Source: Desulfatibacillum aliphaticivorans DSM 15576
GTDB lineage: Bacteria; Desulfobacterota; Desulfobacteria; Desulfobacterales; Desulfatibacillaceae
DNA: 64,000 nucleotides
Direction: 5' to 3'
NCBI RefSeq assembly: GCF_000429905.1
Contig: NZ_AUCT01000013.1
Location: 62,001-126,000 of the forward strand
Shown: positions 8,605 to 17,068 of the stretch, piece by piece
Layout of the letters: every line of letters starts with the position of its first letter
How positions within the stretch are numbered: position 1 is the stretch's first letter
Notes under the pieces: model-generated
Seen by the model: the letters and a program-made list of their open reading frames with translations, nothing else
Told to the model about the DNA's origin: nothing
Database searches by the model: none
Translations under genes and position numbers: made by a program

Positions 8605-9454
8605 CGGAGAAATTTTTCCTGTAATTTTCACCGACCTGGACGGCACGCTGCTGGATCATCATACCTATGCCTGGGATAAGGCGGAGCCGGCTTTGGCCCG
8701 TTGCCGAGCGTCGAAAATCCCGGTTGTCATGGCGTCCAGCAAGACCAGGGCGGAAATGGAGCCCTTGCAGCGGGAACTGGGTTTGGAGGGTCCATTTATT
8801 ACGGAAAACGGAGGCGGAGTGTTTTTTCCGGGCGGAGGGGCCTTGAAACCGCCTTCTGAATCCGAACCGGACGGACTTTTGCATAAATTAACTTTGGGCG
8901 TTTCCTATTCCACGTTATGCCGGGCTTTGGATGAAACGGCTTTATTATTGAATCTTAAAATGACCGGTTTTCACAATATGTCGATCACTGATATAATGGA
9001 ATTAACCGGTTTATCCTCGCAAAATGCTGAAAAAGCAGCACAAAGGGATTTTGATGCGCCCTTTGTGCTGGATCCCTCCACTCCTTGCGAAGACAAAAAA
9101 CTGAGGAAAATATTCCGGCGACAAGGCTTGGAGCTTTCCATAGGCGGACGGTTTTATCACGTTCATGGCAAGGCGGATAAGGCAACAGCACTTGACAAAG
9201 TTGCGGCTTGGTATAAAACGAACGGATTCCAGGTGATTTCCGTAGCCCTGGGAGACAGCCAGAACGACTTTTCCATGCTTAGGCGGGCTGATTACGCCTT
9301 TTATTTGGGCGAAGGCCCAGCTCCCGTGGAAGAGGTTCCAGGCGTCATTCAGGCTGCGGAGCCGGGGCCATCGGGTTGGAACCGGGCTATCCTGGATTTT
9401 TTAACTGAACTCCCCAATATGGGGGCAATCAACAACCCTAACCAAATGGAGTAA
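8594..9454 (+). CDS. Mannosyl/glucosyl-3-phosphoglycerate phosphatase (HAD family)
   Basis: The 286-residue HAD-superfamily phosphatase has the nucleophile motif FTDLDGTLLD at its N-terminus, a central C2-type cap (residues about 85-190) and the C-terminal ALGDSQNDFSML metal-binding motif. This pattern is typical of mannosyl-3-phosphoglycerate phosphatase (YedP/MpgP group). It would dephosphorylate the product of the preceding synthase to give mannosylglycerate or glucosylglycerate. The start is TTG, overlapping the 3' end of the synthase gene, which indicates translational coupling. The next gene follows after 10 bp. Confidence 0.82.
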   Translation: MSYNGEIFPVIFTDLDGTLLDHHTYAWDKAEPALARCRASKIPVVMASSKTRAEMEPLQRELGLEGPFITENGGGVFFPGGGALKPPSESEPDGLLHKLTLGVSYSTLCRALDETALLLNLKMTGFHNMSITDIMELTGLSSQNAEKAAQRDFDAPFVLDPSTPCEDKKLRKIFRRQGLELSIGGRFYHVHGKADKATALDKVAAWYKTNGFQVISVALGDSQNDFSMLRRADYAFYLGEGPAPVEEVPGVIQAAEPGPSGWNRAILDFLTELPNMGAINNPNQME

Positions 9455-9464
9455 GGGGGATGAG

Positions 9465-10499
9465 ATGACAAAAGGCTGTAACACCGCATTGGTGACGCCC
9501 TTCTCTGAAGGCGGCCTGGACATCACCGGTTTGGAAAAATTGGTGGAATTCCAGATCGCCGGGGGCGTCGATGGCATCCTGGCAGTGGGAACAACGGGGG
9601 AAAGCCCCACGCTGTCCTGGGAAGAGCATCTGCAAGTTATTCAAATCGTAGCTGATAAAACCAAGGGAAAGGTAAAATGCATCGCCGGGACCGGCAGCAA
9701 CAATACTAAGGAGACCTTGGAGGCCACGAAGCATGCAGCCAAAGCGGGTGTAGACGCAGTCTTGTTGGTTGATCCCTATTACAACGGCCCGAGCAGCCTG
9801 GAAATCCGCAGGGAGTACCTGACACCCACGGCCAAGGCTTTTCCCGACCTTGAAATCATTCCTTACGTGATTCCGGGCAGGACCGGCGCTCAGCTTTTTC
9901 CCGAAGACCTGGCCATTCTCTATAAGGAATGCCCCAACGTCAAGACCGTGAAGGAAGCCACCGGCGACCTGGATAATATGCGGAAAACCCGCAAACTTTG
10001 CGGCCCGGATTATACGATCATGTCCGGGGATGACGACATGACCCTGCAGATGATGCTGGATCCCGACATCAAGGCGTCCGGGGTTATCTCCGTGCTTTCC
10101 AATGTTGCGCCCAAGGCGGTTTCTCAAATGACCGCTGCGGCCGCTGCGGGAGATGCGGATCTTGCAAGGAATATAGGGGCCGCCTTAAAGCCGTTGTTCG
10201 GTTTGGTTGTTGTCAAAACCACGGAGGAGTCTCCGGTGGGTCCGGTCATGTGCCGGGCCAGGAATCCTTTGGGCGTAAAAACCCTGATGGCTGCTTTGGG
10301 CATGCCCTGCGGACCTTGCCGTCCTCCCTTGGGAAAAATGTCCAAGCAAGGCCTGGACGTGGTGGTTAACGCCGCCAAGGCCGTCCTGAAGAACAATCCG
10401 GAGATTTTAGCGCCGGCGGCCGAGTTCTTTAACCTGGATTTTGAGCAAAGGCTGAATGATCCTGATGTGTTGAAGGACCTGGCTTACGATTCCTACTAA
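9465..10499 (+). CDS. DapA-family class I aldolase (4-hydroxy-tetrahydrodipicolinate synthase-like)
   Basis: The protein belongs to the dihydrodipicolinate synthase/N-acetylneuraminate lyase superfamily, TIM-barrel enzymes that form a Schiff base with pyruvate. Visible are the GTTGES motif (Thr43, Thr44), Tyr134 in PYVIPGRTG and the Schiff-base lysine Lys163 in VKEATGD. The DapA motif is normally YNVPGRT; here Asn is replaced by Val. At 344 residues it is about 50 longer than typical DapA, mostly as a C-terminal extension (GPCRPPLGKMSKQGLD onward). It may make lysine and diaminopimelate precursors, or act on another 2-oxoacid. It follows the phosphatase gene by 10 bp and probably belongs to the same operon. 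Confidence 0.8.
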   Translation: MTKGCNTALVTPFSEGGLDITGLEKLVEFQIAGGVDGILAVGTTGESPTLSWEEHLQVIQIVADKTKGKVKCIAGTGSNNTKETLEATKHAAKAGVDAVLLVDPYYNGPSSLEIRREYLTPTAKAFPDLEIIPYVIPGRTGAQLFPEDLAILYKECPNVKTVKEATGDLDNMRKTRKLCGPDYTIMSGDDDMTLQMMLDPDIKASGVISVLSNVAPKAVSQMTAAAAAGDADLARNIGAALKPLFGLVVVKTTEESPVGPVMCRARNPLGVKTLMAALGMPCGPCRPPLGKMSKQGLDVVVNAAKAVLKNNPEILAPAAEFFNLDFEQRLNDPDVLKDLAYDSY

Positions 10500-10526
10500 T
10501 GGTTTAAAACCGTTTTCGGAGTCCTG

Positions 10527-10805
10527 ATGTTTGATATAAAAATTTTGTTTTCAACTTTTATTATGGTGTTCCTGGCGGAGCTTGGGGATAAAACCCAACT
10601 GGCCACCATGGGTTTTGCCGCAGAATCAAAATCCATGGTTTCCGTATTTATCGGCTCCGCTTTGGCGCTTTGTTTATCCAGCGCCCTGGCCGTTTTGGTT
10701 GGGGCCTGGATCGCCAAGCATGTGTCCCCGAACACCGTCCGAATGGCGGCCGGAGGGTTATTTGTATTCCTGGGCTTATGGATGCTTGTTTTTTCGGGCA
10801 AGTGA
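10527..10805 (+). CDS. TMEM165/GDT1 family single-domain cation transporter subunit
   Basis: The 92-residue membrane protein carries one copy of the GDT1 signature ELGDKTQLA (residues about 17-25) and about three transmembrane helices. Full-length members (Mn2+/Ca2+:H+ antiporters such as MneA and TMEM165) have two such repeats. Half-size forms like this one are known and probably pair up in the membrane. It starts 27 bp after the DapA-family gene and may be cotranscribed with it. Manganese export is the likeliest function by family, not shown by the sequence. Confidence 0.8.
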   Translation: MFDIKILFSTFIMVFLAELGDKTQLATMGFAAESKSMVSVFIGSALALCLSSALAVLVGAWIAKHVSPNTVRMAAGGLFVFLGLWMLVFSGK

Positions 10806-10886
10806 TTTTGCGGAGGAAAAACAAAAAAATCCGTTGACAATAAGTCAATCAGGGGGCATAAAAGGCGCTTGTTTGTTTTGTGGTGT

Positions 10887-10963
10887 CGGGATGTGGCTCA
10901 GCCTGGTAGAGCGCACGGTTCGGGACCGTGAGGTCGCTGGTTCAAATCCAGTCATCCCGACCA
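10887..10963 (+). tRNA. tRNA-Pro (anticodon CGG)
   Basis: The 77-nt gene folds as a cloverleaf. The acceptor arms CGGGATG and CATCCCG pair, with C1-G72 typical of bacterial tRNA-Pro. The anticodon stem CACGG/CCGTG encloses the loop TTCGGGA with anticodon CGG. The T arm contains GGTTCAAATCC and the CCA end is encoded. It sits between the GDT1-like gene and the epimerase gene, with no integrase nearby. Confidence 0.97.
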
Positions 10964-11032
10964 CAAGCCCCTTTTGCCCTTCCAGGCCGATACTCCCCTT
11001 GCTCCAGCAGTATAAAATAAAGGATTCAATCC

Positions 11033-12010
11033 ATGAGGATACTTATTACCGGCGGCGCCGGGTTCATTGGTTCGCACCTTGCCGAGGCCTATTTAAAGCA
11101 AGGGGATGAAGTGTATGTCATTGACGATTTGTCCACCGGATCTTTGGACAATCTGGCTCATCTCCAGGCCAATGAAGAATACGCCAAGCGTTTATTCGTG
11201 CATGTGGACACCATCCTGAACCATGATATCCTCCTGCAAATGATAGGGACTTGCGACGTGGTCTTTCACATGGCCGCAGCGGTCGGCGTCCAATATATTC
11301 TGGATAATCCGCTTCGTTCCATTCGGATTAACATCCGGGGCACTGAAATGGTCCTGGATCTGTGCGCCAAGTTCAAGAAAAAAGTGCTTATCGCCTCTTC
11401 TTCCGAAGTATACGGCAAGCATTTGCACGCTCCTTTGGTGGAGACCGACAACATCATTTACGGTCCGTCCTCCAAATTCCGCTGGAGCTACGCCGCCTCC
11501 AAGCTCATGGATGAATTCACCGCCCTGGCCCATCACCGCGAAAACGGGTTGGAAGCCATTGTGGTCCGCTTTTTCAATACCGTAGGCCCGCGTCAGACCG
11601 GAACTTACGGCATGGTCATCCCGCGCCTTGTAAGCCAGGCTTTGACGGGCAAGGATCTGACTGTTTACGGCGACGGCGAACAGTCCCGCACCTTCACCTA
11701 TGTGGAAGACGTGGTTAAGGCGGTCATGCTTTTGGTAAAGCATCCGGAAGCCGCAGGCGAGGTGTTCAACATCGGCGGCGTTGAAGAAATCAGCATAAAA
11801 GACCTGGCTTATAAGATTGTGGAAAAATGCGGGTCTTCCTCTCAGATAAAGCTCATTCCTTACGAAGAGGCCTTTCCCGCTGACTTTGAAGACATGCAGC
11901 GCAGGCTTCCCAGCATCGAAAAATTGAAGAACCTGACCGGATACGCGCCCACGACCGATCTGAACGCGATTTTGGACAAAGTGATCGAATTTTTCAGGAA
12001 TAAAAAATAG
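11033..12010 (+). CDS. NAD-dependent sugar-nucleotide epimerase/dehydratase (GalE/UXS-like)
   Basis: The 325-residue extended short-chain dehydrogenase has the N-terminal NAD-binding motif TGGAGFIGSH, the catalytic serine region IASSSEVYG and the YAASK catalytic pair, followed by a substrate-binding half with GDGEQSRTFTYVEDVV. It probably acts on a UDP- or GDP-sugar as a 4-epimerase, decarboxylase or dehydratase for envelope polysaccharide. Family-level similarity cannot settle which. AAAGGA lies 8 bases before the ATG. The gene appears to stand alone after the tRNA. Confidence 0.85.
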   Translation: MRILITGGAGFIGSHLAEAYLKQGDEVYVIDDLSTGSLDNLAHLQANEEYAKRLFVHVDTILNHDILLQMIGTCDVVFHMAAAVGVQYILDNPLRSIRINIRGTEMVLDLCAKFKKKVLIASSSEVYGKHLHAPLVETDNIIYGPSSKFRWSYAASKLMDEFTALAHHRENGLEAIVVRFFNTVGPRQTGTYGMVIPRLVSQALTGKDLTVYGDGEQSRTFTYVEDVVKAVMLLVKHPEAAGEVFNIGGVEEISIKDLAYKIVEKCGSSSQIKLIPYEEAFPADFEDMQRRLPSIEKLKNLTGYAPTTDLNAILDKVIEFFRNKK

Positions 12011-12021
12011 AGCAGCCCAGT

Positions 12022-12375
12022 TTAAAAGGCCAGGACATGAAGCCCTTGCTTGAGGTAATCGGTCAAAGGCTGTCCCATATATATGACCTTGCAGCCCAGC
12101 TCCTTCAGAGCTTCCGAAACCCCGTACCGGTCCGCACAAGCCTTGCAGGCCAGGATTTCCACGCCTTCTTTTTTCATGTCAGAAAGCTCCGCCTGCAGAT
12201 TTTCATCCTCCGAAAGCAGCTTGGCGGAAGGCCCCCAGACCACCAGCTTCACGGACTCCCACCATCCGTGGATTTTGGAATTCCTGCAATACATAAAGAC
12301 CATGTTCATGGCGACCTCAGGGTCTTTAGAGCTCCAGACCACAACCAATGCGTCTTTTGAATGGGCGTCATTCAT
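12022..12375 (-). CDS. DsrE-like family protein
   Basis: The 117-residue protein has a DsrE/DsrF-like fold: an N-terminal beta strand DALVVVWSSKDPEVAMN, then VKLVVWGPSAKLL and a cysteine-bearing loop LACKACADRYG. Members handle sulfur trafficking or act as small cytoplasmic redox proteins. The CKAC pair could be redox-active or bind a metal. It is convergent with the epimerase gene, with an 11-bp gap. A perfect 14-bp palindrome 17 bp upstream of its start may be its operator. Confidence 0.75.
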   Translation of the reverse strand: MNDAHSKDALVVVWSSKDPEVAMNMVFMYCRNSKIHGWWESVKLVVWGPSAKLLSEDENLQAELSDMKKEGVEILACKACADRYGVSEALKELGCKVIYMGQPLTDYLKQGLHVLAF

Positions 12376-12391
12376 GGTAAAATCCTTTCTT

Positions 12392-12405
12392 TATACAGCT
12401 GTATA
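12392..12405. promoter_or_regulatory. Perfect 14-bp palindrome upstream of the DsrE-like gene
   Basis: TATACAG-CTGTATA lies 17 bp before the DsrE-like start codon, in the right place for an operator. The regulator is unknown. It resembles LexA-like CTGTATA half-sites, but the gene is not a typical SOS gene. Confidence 0.45.
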
Positions 12406-12464
12406 TGGCTTTGGGATTACCAAAAAAACAATTGCGCTCAGCAGTTTCGCCCGGTAATTCAGCG

Positions 12465-12689
12465 TTATTCCTTAATGACTGAGAACCATCTCGTTTCATG
12501 ACACGCCGGGCACTTGCCGAGAGTTTTTTTCCTGGACCGTGTTGCTTTATATCTGATTCCTCCAGCATCCCAGACAGATATTTTCCAACCGCACGGGCAT
12601 AGCAGGAACCAGGTTTTGGATTCCGCCTCCATGCGGGAAAAAAGGCCTTTAGGACACAGAAACTTAACTACTCTTTGCAGACGGCTCAT
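12465..12689 (-). CDS. Small zinc-ribbon-like conserved protein
   Basis: The protein of about 74 residues has two cysteine pairs, LCPCGW and KCPACH, with a conserved core (KTWFLLCPCGWKISVWDAGG) typical of a small proteobacterial family with a predicted zinc ribbon. I know of no assigned function. An in-frame ATG lies further upstream at 12743, but the ATG at 12689 has AGGA just before it and fits the start of the conserved region. It is 90 bp upstream of the DsrE-like gene on the same strand. Confidence 0.6.
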   Translation of the reverse strand: MSRLQRVVKFLCPKGLFSRMEAESKTWFLLCPCGWKISVWDAGGIRYKATRSRKKTLGKCPACHETRWFSVIKE

Positions 12690-12769
12690 ATTCCTGTCAT
12701 TACCTTTTCTAACGCAGCATGGTATGAAGTTGTTAAGGGTCAATCATCTTTTTGTATAGGAGGATTATC

Positions 12770-13558
12770 ATGAGTGAACTTGCCAAGGATATCCTACACG
12801 CCGTCAGGGATCAAGCCTCCATTTTTTCTTCAATTCCCGAGGTTCGCATGGTCGCCATGTCCTTGGGATACACCTTTGTGGAGTTGGAAAACGACCGCAT
12901 GGGCATATGCTTTACTCCGCGCGCATCCAGCCCCTCCTGCACGCACTACAGCCGGGCGGGAAGCCTTTCGAAAATGGGCTTGCTGGAATTGGCGGGTTTA
13001 ATGATTTCGGACAACCCCCTGGAAAAAAGCGTGGGCATAGCCGCCGCTAACGTGCTTTCCCAGATAATCATGGATCGGGAGCCTGATAAATTTCAATTTT
13101 CTGATCAGGATCTTATGGACATAGCCCCCGTGGGGCCTCTCAAGGCGGGCATGGTGGGATATATTGCTCCGTTCGTCCCCATGCTGCTGAAACGCTATAG
13201 GTCTTTGACCATCGTGGACGATAATCCGGAATTCAATCCCGGAAAACAGGCGAACGGATGCCTGATCAGCCGGAATATCACCGATTTGTCCAATGTGGAT
13301 GTATTGATTATAACAGGATCGGCTGCTGTTGTGGGGGATTTTGACAAAATCCTTAATGCCGCCAACTCAACGCGTTTTATAGGGATAGTAGGCCCTTCGG
13401 CGGGATGGCTGCCCGGCCCGGCTTTTGATAAAGGGGTTCACGCTGTGGGCGGAACAAAAATATTGAACATTGATGGCGCCCGCAGCGCCATTCTTGAGGG
13501 GGGCGGATTTCCCCATATCAAAAAATTCGGCCTGAAATACACCTTGGTCAATAAATAA
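12770..13558 (+). CDS. DUF4213/DUF364 family protein (putative heavy-metal chelation)
   Basis: The 262-residue protein combines an N-terminal DUF4213 domain with a C-terminal Rossmann-like DUF364 domain (VDVLIITGSAAVVGDF; GPSAGWLPGPAFDKGVHAVGG). DUF364 is annotated as putative heavy-metal chelation on structural grounds; related proteins cluster with molybdenum, tungsten or corrinoid genes. The ATG at 12770 has AGGAGG six bases upstream. It is a single gene, convergent with the secreted repeat protein. Confidence 0.8.
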   Translation: MSELAKDILHAVRDQASIFSSIPEVRMVAMSLGYTFVELENDRMGICFTPRASSPSCTHYSRAGSLSKMGLLELAGLMISDNPLEKSVGIAAANVLSQIIMDREPDKFQFSDQDLMDIAPVGPLKAGMVGYIAPFVPMLLKRYRSLTIVDDNPEFNPGKQANGCLISRNITDLSNVDVLIITGSAAVVGDFDKILNAANSTRFIGIVGPSAGWLPGPAFDKGVHAVGGTKILNIDGARSAILEGGGFPHIKKFGLKYTLVNK

Positions 13559-13559
13559 T

Positions 13560-13582
13560 CGGTCCGGAATTTCCGGGCCGGT
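13560..13582. terminator. Hairpin between convergent genes
   Basis: CGGTCCGG and CCGGGCCG form an 8-bp stem (one G-T pair) directly after the DUF364 stop codon, followed by a weak TTTCAAT tail. It is probably a shared end signal for the two convergent genes. Confidence 0.45.
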
Positions 13583-13587
13583 TTCAA

Positions 13588-15855
13588 TCAGTCTATGTTC
13601 GTCACGATATTGTTGATGGTGAAGGTTCTGTATTTCGTCCCCGGGGTGTATGTCCCGCCTTCGTACAAACCGTCCGTCGCCGTACCTGTTGACGAGCCCC
13701 CGAAGTAAAGATCGTAGGATGTTCCAGGACTCAAGGCCGGCATGGAGAAGCATACGGCTTCATATCTCTTGCTCGGGGCGAAGGTAAAGACTTCGTTTCC
13801 GGAGCTATTCTGCACGTGAATCAGGGTTCCGGCGGCCCTATCCTCAAAGCGGTTTCTATACAATACCGAGTACTGGGTGGTGTCTTGATAGGTCGGCGCC
13901 TGGGCCATGCCCGAGCTTCCGGCGGCGATGAGGTATCCGCCCGTAAGTACGAACTTGGTGTCATAGTCAAGCGCGCCGTTGCCGTTTTCTTCAGGTCCGT
14001 TCACCAGCAGGGTTCCGCCGCTCATATAAAAGGACCCGTTTACGTCAATGCCGTCTCCATCGGCGTCCACCACAATATAGCCGCCGTTGATATAGAGAAA
14101 ATTGTTGCTTGTGTCAGGCCACATGCCTCCGCCCGAACTGTCCGCGCCCCCGGCCACGTTCACTCCGTCGTCGCTGGCTGTGATGTGAAAATTTCCGTCG
14201 TTGATGGTGATGACAGCGCCTTCCAAGCCTTCGTAGCACTTTGTAATGGCGAAAGTCCCTCCGTCAATGGTGATCGCAGAGTCCGAATGCACGCCGTCGT
14301 CGCCGGTTGCAATGGAGAAGTCGCCGCCCGTAATTACAATATCCTGGTCCGAATGAACCGCGTCGTCCGCCGTATTGATGGTAAAGTCGCCGGCGCCTAT
14401 GTTGATTTCCACAACCGCCTTGATCCCCTTGGCGGAATCGTTATCGCCGATGGTTGCGTTGCTGCCGCCTCCGGCCGTCAGGTTAAAGGCTCCGCCGGTG
14501 ATGTTCACGTCCGTCTCCGCCTGGATGCAGTCGTTTCCTGAGACGATGGTAAAACTTCCCCCGCTGATCGTGATGTAACCCAGGTTTGCGTCTTCGTCCT
14601 CCGTGGACTTGAGGCCGTCGCCGTCTGCGTTCACGGTAAAGGTTCCGCCCTGGATGCTCAGGTAATCCTTGCCCTGGATGCCGTCATCCACGGAATTGAC
14701 CACAAATACGCCGTTTTCTATTATAAGGCCGTCCTTGCTTTTAATGGCGTCTTTGTAATTGGCGTCCACGTCAAGCAGGCCGGATCCCCGGATGGTCAGG
14801 TCGTCCTTGCTGAAAACCGGGGCGTCCGGCTCGTCTTCACCGTCTTCAAATACGTAGTTGTTTGTATCAACAAAGTAATTTTCTGTGTTTTCAGCCAGTT
14901 CAACGATCACTTCCTCGGCATTGGAGACGAAAAAGGGCGCAGAGGACGTGCAAGTAACGGAAACGCCGTTTAAAATGATAATAACCGGTTTAGTATCGCT
15001 GGAATCCACAATAATTTGGCCGTCGTTCAGGGTCCCGCTGATGCTGTACGTTCCTCCTGCGTTGATGGTGACGATGGCGCCGTCCGCCGTTGCGCCCTCG
15101 CCGTCCACGGTTATGGAGGCGTCGTTTAATGTTATGCGGGTTACTCCTTTGTTTTGGATGAAATTCAAGATAAAAAGCGCTTCCCGCAAACCGATGGCGC
15201 CGCCGCCGTCCACGTCGGACCCGGTGTAGATGACGGAGTCCGGCGCCATGCCCGCCATAATCTCCAAGGAGAGAATGGCGTCGTCCATTTCCACGTTTCC
15301 GTTGCCATCGATATCCCCTTCTGATGCGGCCAGTTCCGAATTTTCAGCGCCAAAGCTGGGAACGAGCTTGGCGAACTCTCCGTTTCCGTTGGGATGCCGC
15401 CCGGTGCTCACGTCCGTCTCCTGGGCGCCGAAAACAACCTGATCTATAACCGATCCATCAGAGGCGGATAGAATGATGGCTTCTCCTGACTTGGATAACT
15501 TAAAATTTGTGTGCACCCCTTCGTCGCCCTCATCGTTATCCGCCCAGATGCACAGGTATCCGCCCGCTGCAATGGTTGCGGCGGGGAAAGTCCATTGGGC
15601 GGGATCCTCCAAGTCGTCGGAAAGATGATATCCTTCCAGGGATATTGAAGAAGGGCTGCTATTATACAGTTCAATCCAGTCGTCGTAATCCCCTGTAGGA
15701 TCAGCGGCTATGGAGTCGTTGTCGGCCATGAATTCGTTGATTACCAAGTTGCAAAGGCCTTGTTGAGCGCCAAAAGCCGCAAGCACGGCAAACAGGGTAA
15801 AGGCCATAATCAGACCATTTCCAATAGGCGAGCATGTTTTAAAACAGGAGTGCAT
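13588..15855 (-). CDS. Secreted lamin-tail/dockerin-like/DUF4353 carbohydrate-binding protein
   Basis: The 755-residue exported protein has a signal peptide (residues 1-34, ending AFGAQQGLC). It continues with a lamin-tail domain (INEFMADNDSIAADPTG, DDWIELYNSS; about 37-160). Two EF-type calcium loops of a dockerin-like pair (DIDGNGNVEMDDA, DVDGGGAIGLREA) follow at about 170-230. A long DUF4353-type carbohydrate-binding domain comes next (about 235-690), built from beta-helix rungs such as ISGGSF-, ITGGDF- and IDGGTF- with repeated DDGV/DDAVHS turns. It probably sits outside the cell and binds polysaccharide or calcium. GGGGGAAAG precedes the ATG. It stands alone. No catalytic domain is visible. 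Confidence 0.8.
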   Translation of the reverse strand: MHSCFKTCSPIGNGLIMAFTLFAVLAAFGAQQGLCNLVINEFMADNDSIAADPTGDYDDWIELYNSSPSSISLEGYHLSDDLEDPAQWTFPAATIAAGGYLCIWADNDEGDEGVHTNFKLSKSGEAIILSASDGSVIDQVVFGAQETDVSTGRHPNGNGEFAKLVPSFGAENSELAASEGDIDGNGNVEMDDAILSLEIMAGMAPDSVIYTGSDVDGGGAIGLREALFILNFIQNKGVTRITLNDASITVDGEGATADGAIVTINAGGTYSISGTLNDGQIIVDSSDTKPVIIILNGVSVTCTSSAPFFVSNAEEVIVELAENTENYFVDTNNYVFEDGEDEPDAPVFSKDDLTIRGSGLLDVDANYKDAIKSKDGLIIENGVFVVNSVDDGIQGKDYLSIQGGTFTVNADGDGLKSTEDEDANLGYITISGGSFTIVSGNDCIQAETDVNITGGAFNLTAGGGSNATIGDNDSAKGIKAVVEINIGAGDFTINTADDAVHSDQDIVITGGDFSIATGDDGVHSDSAITIDGGTFAITKCYEGLEGAVITINDGNFHITASDDGVNVAGGADSSGGGMWPDTSNNFLYINGGYIVVDADGDGIDVNGSFYMSGGTLLVNGPEENGNGALDYDTKFVLTGGYLIAAGSSGMAQAPTYQDTTQYSVLYRNRFEDRAAGTLIHVQNSSGNEVFTFAPSKRYEAVCFSMPALSPGTSYDLYFGGSSTGTATDGLYEGGTYTPGTKYRTFTINNIVTNID

Positions 15856-15973
15856 GGTGAGTACTTTCCCCCTGGGTATGATGTACTTAACTGATTAAAA
15901 ACGTTAAATAACGGAAATCTTATTTAATAGGCGGCAAATCCTTTGTTTGAGTTACATTAGGGAGAAAATTAAT

Positions 15974-16013
15974 AAAAAAGCCCCCGCCCAAAGCGTGCTG
16001 GCGGGCGGGAGGC
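15974..16013 (-). terminator. Rho-independent terminator of the MEMO-like gene
   Basis: On the minus strand a GC-rich hairpin (GCCTCCCGCCCGC and GGGCGGGGGC) is followed directly by TTTTTTATT. It lies 35 bp after the stop of the MEMO-family gene. Confidence 0.85.
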
Positions 16014-16047
16014 TGACTGGTTTGTTGCGTCCATAATCAAATATTAT

Positions 16048-16896
16048 TTAAAAAATCGCCCCAACATACCCTACAAAGCTTTCGTTGGGAACCACGTCGC
16101 AGCTGGTGGAGTAAGCCAGAATCTGGGATTTTTCAGCTCCAAGGCTTTTGGCGGCGGCCATGGCTGTGGCGGCGGCGCCTCCGCAGCAGGCGTTGGAGTT
16201 TTCCATGGCTTGGTCAATCACCCCTTGGGGGTCCATGGCTTCTATTCTTTCCACGAGCTTTTTGTCGTTTTCGTTTTTAACCCATTGGATGGCTTTGGGC
16301 CCGGACCCCACGGGGGAGAAACCGTAATTGGCGCCGTAATGGGTCAGGTCGGTGGAGCCGATCACCTTGGCGGTATACCCAAAGTGCCTGGCTATATCCA
16401 CAAAGGCTTCGCCAATAGCCAATGACCGGGAGACGGGCGGAACGCCAATGGGGACGATGCGCACGTCCGGAAAGAAATACTTGATAAAGGGCAATTGCAG
16501 TTCGATGGTGTTATCCTGCACATGCCTGTCCGGGGATTCGATTTCGAACCGAAACCCTTTGGCAAGCTGTCCGGCGACGTCCTCGGCGATGGCTAAAGGC
16601 CCGAAGGGCGTCTCCCACGCGCCGGAAGCCATGATAAAATTGGGATGCCGGGGCCCCAGATGCATGCCGAAAACCGCAATGACGTCAGGCGGGTTGTTTT
16701 TTTTTAGAGCGGCGATCACCTGGGCCGCGATCTTTCCGGAATAGACCCATCCGGCATGGGGGACGATGCCGCCGATTCTTTTGACTTCGGGCTTTACCTG
16801 GGGCAGGTCCGCAATGAAATCTTCTATTTTTTCCCGGCACTCATTTTCCGAGGCCGGATACCAACTGCCCATAAATTGCGCTCTGCGGATTTCCAT
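16048..16896 (-). CDS. amrB: AmmeMemoRadiSam system protein B (MEMO1 family)
   Basis: The 282-residue protein is a MEMO-family member, identified by the N-terminal RRAQFMGSWYPAS, then IVPHAGWVYSG, FGMHLGPRH, the central STDLTHYG and the C-terminal YVGAIF. The conserved histidines of the putative metal site (HAGW, H in GMHLG, THYG) are present. In many prokaryotes this protein is encoded with an AMMECR1 protein and a radical SAM protein; those partners are not adjacent here. The molecular function is unsettled. The gene has its own terminator. Confidence 0.9.
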   Translation of the reverse strand: MEIRRAQFMGSWYPASENECREKIEDFIADLPQVKPEVKRIGGIVPHAGWVYSGKIAAQVIAALKKNNPPDVIAVFGMHLGPRHPNFIMASGAWETPFGPLAIAEDVAGQLAKGFRFEIESPDRHVQDNTIELQLPFIKYFFPDVRIVPIGVPPVSRSLAIGEAFVDIARHFGYTAKVIGSTDLTHYGANYGFSPVGSGPKAIQWVKNENDKKLVERIEAMDPQGVIDQAMENSNACCGGAAATAMAAAKSLGAEKSQILAYSTSCDVVPNESFVGYVGAIF

Positions 16897-17068
16897 GGTC
16901 TTCCCCTTTGCGATAAAATCATTATTATTATCTCAGTTTAACCATAAGAACCGGATATCGCAAATTATTTATAGGCTTTTCTTTGCAATTTGGTTTTGGC
17001 ATGGAATATGATACAAGTATGGGCTGGTCTGAAAGGCCTAAAATACTACAAGATTTTGAGGGAATAAT

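Noticed and set aside
10850..11030. Integration site at tRNA-Pro
   Set aside because: No integrase, no repeated tRNA 3' end and no composition change is visible on either side.
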